Notes under the pieces: model-generated
The model's database searches: none
Told to the model about the DNA's origin: nothing
The model's input: the letters and a program-made list of their open reading frames with translations, nothing else
Assembly (NCBI GenBank): GCA_964468475.1
Contig: CAYXUL010000072.1
Coordinates: 1 to 15,060 of the forward strand
Direction: 5' to 3'
Length of the DNA: 15,060 bases
DNA from: JBECKX01 sp964468475
GTDB taxonomy: Bacteria > Zixibacteria > MSB-5A5 > CAIYYT01
Position numbers and translations under genes: made by a program
Part shown: positions 12,791 to 15,060 of the stretch, piece by piece
Layout of the letters: each line of letters begins with the position of its first letter
How positions within the stretch are numbered: the stretch's first letter is position 1

Positions 12791-15060
12791 ATGCAAAAGT
12801 GTAAGAGCTTCGGCTACTCCTCGCTGGTAATTGCCCTGGTACTGACCATCTGCGGGGTCGTTGCGGCACAATCGCAGGTACCCAACCTGCTCAACTATCA
12901 AGGCCGATTGATGAATGCCTCGGGGCAACCGCTTGACGGTACCTTCAATGTGAAGATGCTGATCTACGATTCCCCATCCGGCGGCAACATGCTCTGGTCG
13001 GAAGACCACTTCTCGGTTCAAGTCACGGACGGGCTGTTTTCCGTACTGCTGGGAAGTGTAAACACGTTCCCCCCTGATTTCTTCGCGAACACGAGCATCT
13101 ATCTCACCGTCAGCGTCAACGGGGATCCCGAAATGAGCCCGCGCCAACAGATAGTGTCAGCGGCCTATGCTCAGCAAGTCGGCTCAGTTGACCAGGCTGG
13201 CGGTGGTTTGATATTGGGCGAGCTTGCGGTTCAGGAAAAAATCCGCGCAGGTCAGGGCACGACGAACTCCGGATTAGGTGCGACAGCGTTCGGTGAGGGT
13301 AACCACGCCTCCGGGACTTACTCCACCGTGGCCGGCGGTAATAACAATGACGCCTCTACGGACTACACAACAATCGCAGGAGGACAGAACAATTCCGCGG
13401 CGGGTGCTCTTGCTTCAGTCGGCGGTGGTTCGGGAAATCAAAACTCTGGGACTGCCGCTACGATCGCAGGCGGCATAACAAATGTCGCTCAGGGCGACTA
13501 TTCTGTTATTGGTGGCGGTTTAAGCAATCTGGCAACTGACTCTGCATCGGCGGTGTTAAGCGGTGCATACAATCAGGTGACCGGGAACTTCTCAGTGATT
13601 GCCGGTGGTGGAGGTGCCAACGGCACGCTGCAGAACGCAATCGAAAACGACTATGCTGCCATCGGCGGAGGATCAACAAATCGGATAACCGGTTTCGGGA
13701 TTGGGGGTGCTATCGGTGGCGGATTCGGCAACCTGCTCAATGGATCATATGCAGCTGTGGGCGGTGGCTTTCAAAATAGTGCGGGTGGCGTATGGTCAGC
13801 AATTTCCGGTGGTACCGGCAATAGCACAGATAGCGCTGGAGCCGTTGTGGCGGGCGGGAGTGACAATCACTGCCCCGCACCCTATGGAGTTATCGGCGGG
13901 GGAGTCGGAAATGATGTACCCGGCTTCGGTTCAACTGTAGCGGGAGGTGGTGGAAACAGCATAGCCGGACACTTCTCGACTATCGGAGGAGGAGGAGGCC
14001 TCGATAGTCTTGCCGGAAATCACATCGATTCCGATCTCGCCACGATTGCAGGAGGTGGTCGCAACCTCATCGCAGAATTCGCCGACTGGAGTACAATCGG
14101 GGGCGGCCAGCAAAACTATGTTACTCCCAACTCGCCGGCCGGGACAGTGTCGGGGGGGGCCAGCAATACGGTGGTCGGGAGCTATTCGACTATCAGCGGC
14201 GGATACGGTAACTACACCTACGGAGACGATGCCACAATCGGAGGCGGATACATGAACAGTGCTCTCTGGCCCTACGCCACCGTTGCGGGGGGAAGCGAAA
14301 ACTCGGCTGCAGGCTCGTATTGTACAATTGGCGGCGGTGACAACAATCTGGTCGACACGCTCGCAGACTACGCAACGATATGCGGCGGAAAAGACAACTA
14401 CGCGTCAGGGCTTTTTTCGACTGTACTGGGAGGAACAGGTAACCGCGCCTCAGGCGTTCTTGCAATCGCGGCCGGTGCCGGGGCAATTGCTGAAAACGAT
14501 GGTTGCTTCGTTTGGGCTGACAATACCCAGGGCTCTTTCCAATCTAATACAGATAATGAATTTGCTCTGCGGCCAAGCAACGGTTTCCGAGTGGTAGCAG
14601 CAAATGATAACAGGGGAGCCTCCGTCACCAACAGCGGAAACGGAGATGGCTTTCGGGCATTCGGAAACGTCTCTCGCGGTACAGCATGGGGGGCGATCTA
14701 TGCCTATAACAGCGGCTCCAGTCCGGCCGTTAGCGCCTTCGCCGGCAGCGGCCTGGCTGCTTACTTCGGAGGGGACGTCACCGTCACCGGCACCGTCACC
14801 AAGTCGGCTTCATTCACAAAGACCGACAATCCAATCAATCCTGCTAATCAGTTCCTGCAGCAGGCTCACGTCGAGAGTTCCGAGATGGTGAACGAGTACT
14901 CCGGCAATGTCGTTACCGATGCCAACGGCTACGCTACCGTTACTCTTCCCGACTATGCCGAAGCTCTGGATCGTGATTTTCGCTATCAGCTCACCGTGAT
15001 CGGCGACTTTGCCCAGGCAATCGTCTCGCAGGAGATCAGCAACGGCCACTTTACGATTCG
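12791..15060 (+). CDS. Secreted GGxxN-repeat protein, second copy, cut by the window edge
   Basis: An uninterrupted frame of 756 codons from the ATG at 12791 to the right edge, with no stop; the 3' end is missing. Residues 1-26 are a signal peptide (hydrophobic 11-20, VVAA before Q27). Residues 30-139 repeat the N-terminal module of the preceding gene (NYQGRLMNASG, DGLFSVLLGSVN, DPEMSPRQ). Residues about 160-570 hold about 24 GGxxN beta-roll units against about 17 in the neighbour. FVWAD follows at 573-577, then the same C-terminal module, broken off at the point matching residue 647 of the neighbour; by analogy about 65-70 residues are missing. GGAAAGGA 10 nt before the ATG and only 63 bp from the previous stop, with no terminator between, point to co-transcription. 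A 138-aa antisense frame (12731-13147) looks like a shadow. Likely a fibrous surface or secreted protein; the function is inferred from the repeat type. Confidence 0.85.
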   Translation, partial: MQKCKSFGYSSLVIALVLTICGVVAAQSQVPNLLNYQGRLMNASGQPLDGTFNVKMLIYDSPSGGNMLWSEDHFSVQVTDGLFSVLLGSVNTFPPDFFANTSIYLTVSVNGDPEMSPRQQIVSAAYAQQVGSVDQAGGGLILGELAVQEKIRAGQGTTNSGLGATAFGEGNHASGTYSTVAGGNNNDASTDYTTIAGGQNNSAAGALASVGGGSGNQNSGTAATIAGGITNVAQGDYSVIGGGLSNLATDSASAVLSGAYNQVTGNFSVIAGGGGANGTLQNAIENDYAAIGGGSTNRITGFGIGGAIGGGFGNLLNGSYAAVGGGFQNSAGGVWSAISGGTGNSTDSAGAVVAGGSDNHCPAPYGVIGGGVGNDVPGFGSTVAGGGGNSIAGHFSTIGGGGGLDSLAGNHIDSDLATIAGGGRNLIAEFADWSTIGGGQQNYVTPNSPAGTVSGGASNTVVGSYSTISGGYGNYTYGDDATIGGGYMNSALWPYATVAGGSENSAAGSYCTIGGGDNNLVDTLADYATICGGKDNYASGLFSTVLGGTGNRASGVLAIAAGAGAIAENDGCFVWADNTQGSFQSNTDNEFALRPSNGFRVVAANDNRGASVTNSGNGDGFRAFGNVSRGTAWGAIYAYNSGSSPAVSAFAGSGLAAYFGGDVTVTGTVTKSASFTKTDNPINPANQFLQQAHVESSEMVNEYSGNVVTDANGYATVTLPDYAEALDRDFRYQLTVIGDFAQAIVSQEISNGHFTI
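12878..13207 (+). repeat. Duplicated N-terminal module, copy 2
   Basis: The counterpart of 10667-10996, same length and no gaps at protein level. Confidence 0.8.
14507..15060 (+). repeat. Duplicated C-terminal module, copy 2 (partial)
   Basis: The counterpart of 11969-12522, truncated by the window edge. Confidence 0.85.

Noticed and set aside
12791..12868. A possible lipoprotein signal (Cys at residue 21 of the second repeat protein)
   Set aside because: The residues before the Cys are L-T-I, which does not fit the lipobox. V-A-A before Q27 is a normal signal peptidase I site.
12731..13147. A 138-codon minus-strand open frame
   Set aside because: It covers the signal peptide and N-terminal module of the second repeat protein on the other strand. 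That frame has clear homology to its neighbour, so this one is a shadow.

Overview
The window looks like a chromosomal segment of a Gram-negative bacterium, probably from the FCB superphylum (Zixibacteria, Ignavibacteria or a relative). This is an inference from gene content: two glutamate dehydrogenases, PEP-synthase-like ATP-grasp proteins without the phosphohistidine and PEP domains, an outer-membrane beta-barrel protein, and very long secreted proteins made of Gly-Gly-x-x-Asn repeats. Base composition is even and moderately GC-rich. I see no tRNA, rRNA, CRISPR array, insertion sequence or phage gene.

Layout. (1) 1-1620, minus strand: a NADP-type glutamate dehydrogenase (gdhA) with its own promoter and a strong rho-independent terminator. 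(2) 1766-2626, plus strand: a calcineurin-like metallophosphoesterase, divergent from gdhA. (3) 2647-9346, minus strand: a probable operon, read from about 9311 down to 2647. It starts with a second Glu/Leu-family dehydrogenase (428 aa) behind a leader of about 240 nt. Two tandem paralogues with a PEP/pyruvate-dikinase-type ATP-grasp domain follow (584 and 1072 aa). The larger adds an N-terminal GAF-like sensory domain and a C-terminal nucleotidyltransferase domain. (4) 9588-10340, plus strand: a small outer-membrane beta-barrel protein with a terminator. (5) 10348 to the right edge, plus strand: two tandem paralogous secreted proteins with the same ends and a long central beta-roll of different length (about 17 and 24 repeats). 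The second runs off the window.

How it may work together. The two dehydrogenases interconvert 2-oxoglutarate plus ammonium and glutamate, at the junction of carbon and nitrogen metabolism. Both upstream regions carry a CRP-type palindrome (TGTGA-N6-TCRCR). It sits near -61 of the predicted operon promoter, an activator position, and over the predicted start of gdhA, a repressor position. This suggests one regulator switches between the two enzymes. The ATP-grasp proteins in the operon lack the parts needed for PEP synthase or PPDK activity. The sensor/ATP-grasp/nucleotidyltransferase fusion is the strongest candidate here for an undescribed system, perhaps modifying a partner protein or a small molecule in response to metabolic state. 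That role is inference.

The right-hand region encodes the cell envelope and secreted surface: a beta-barrel, then two fibrous, probably trimeric repeat proteins.
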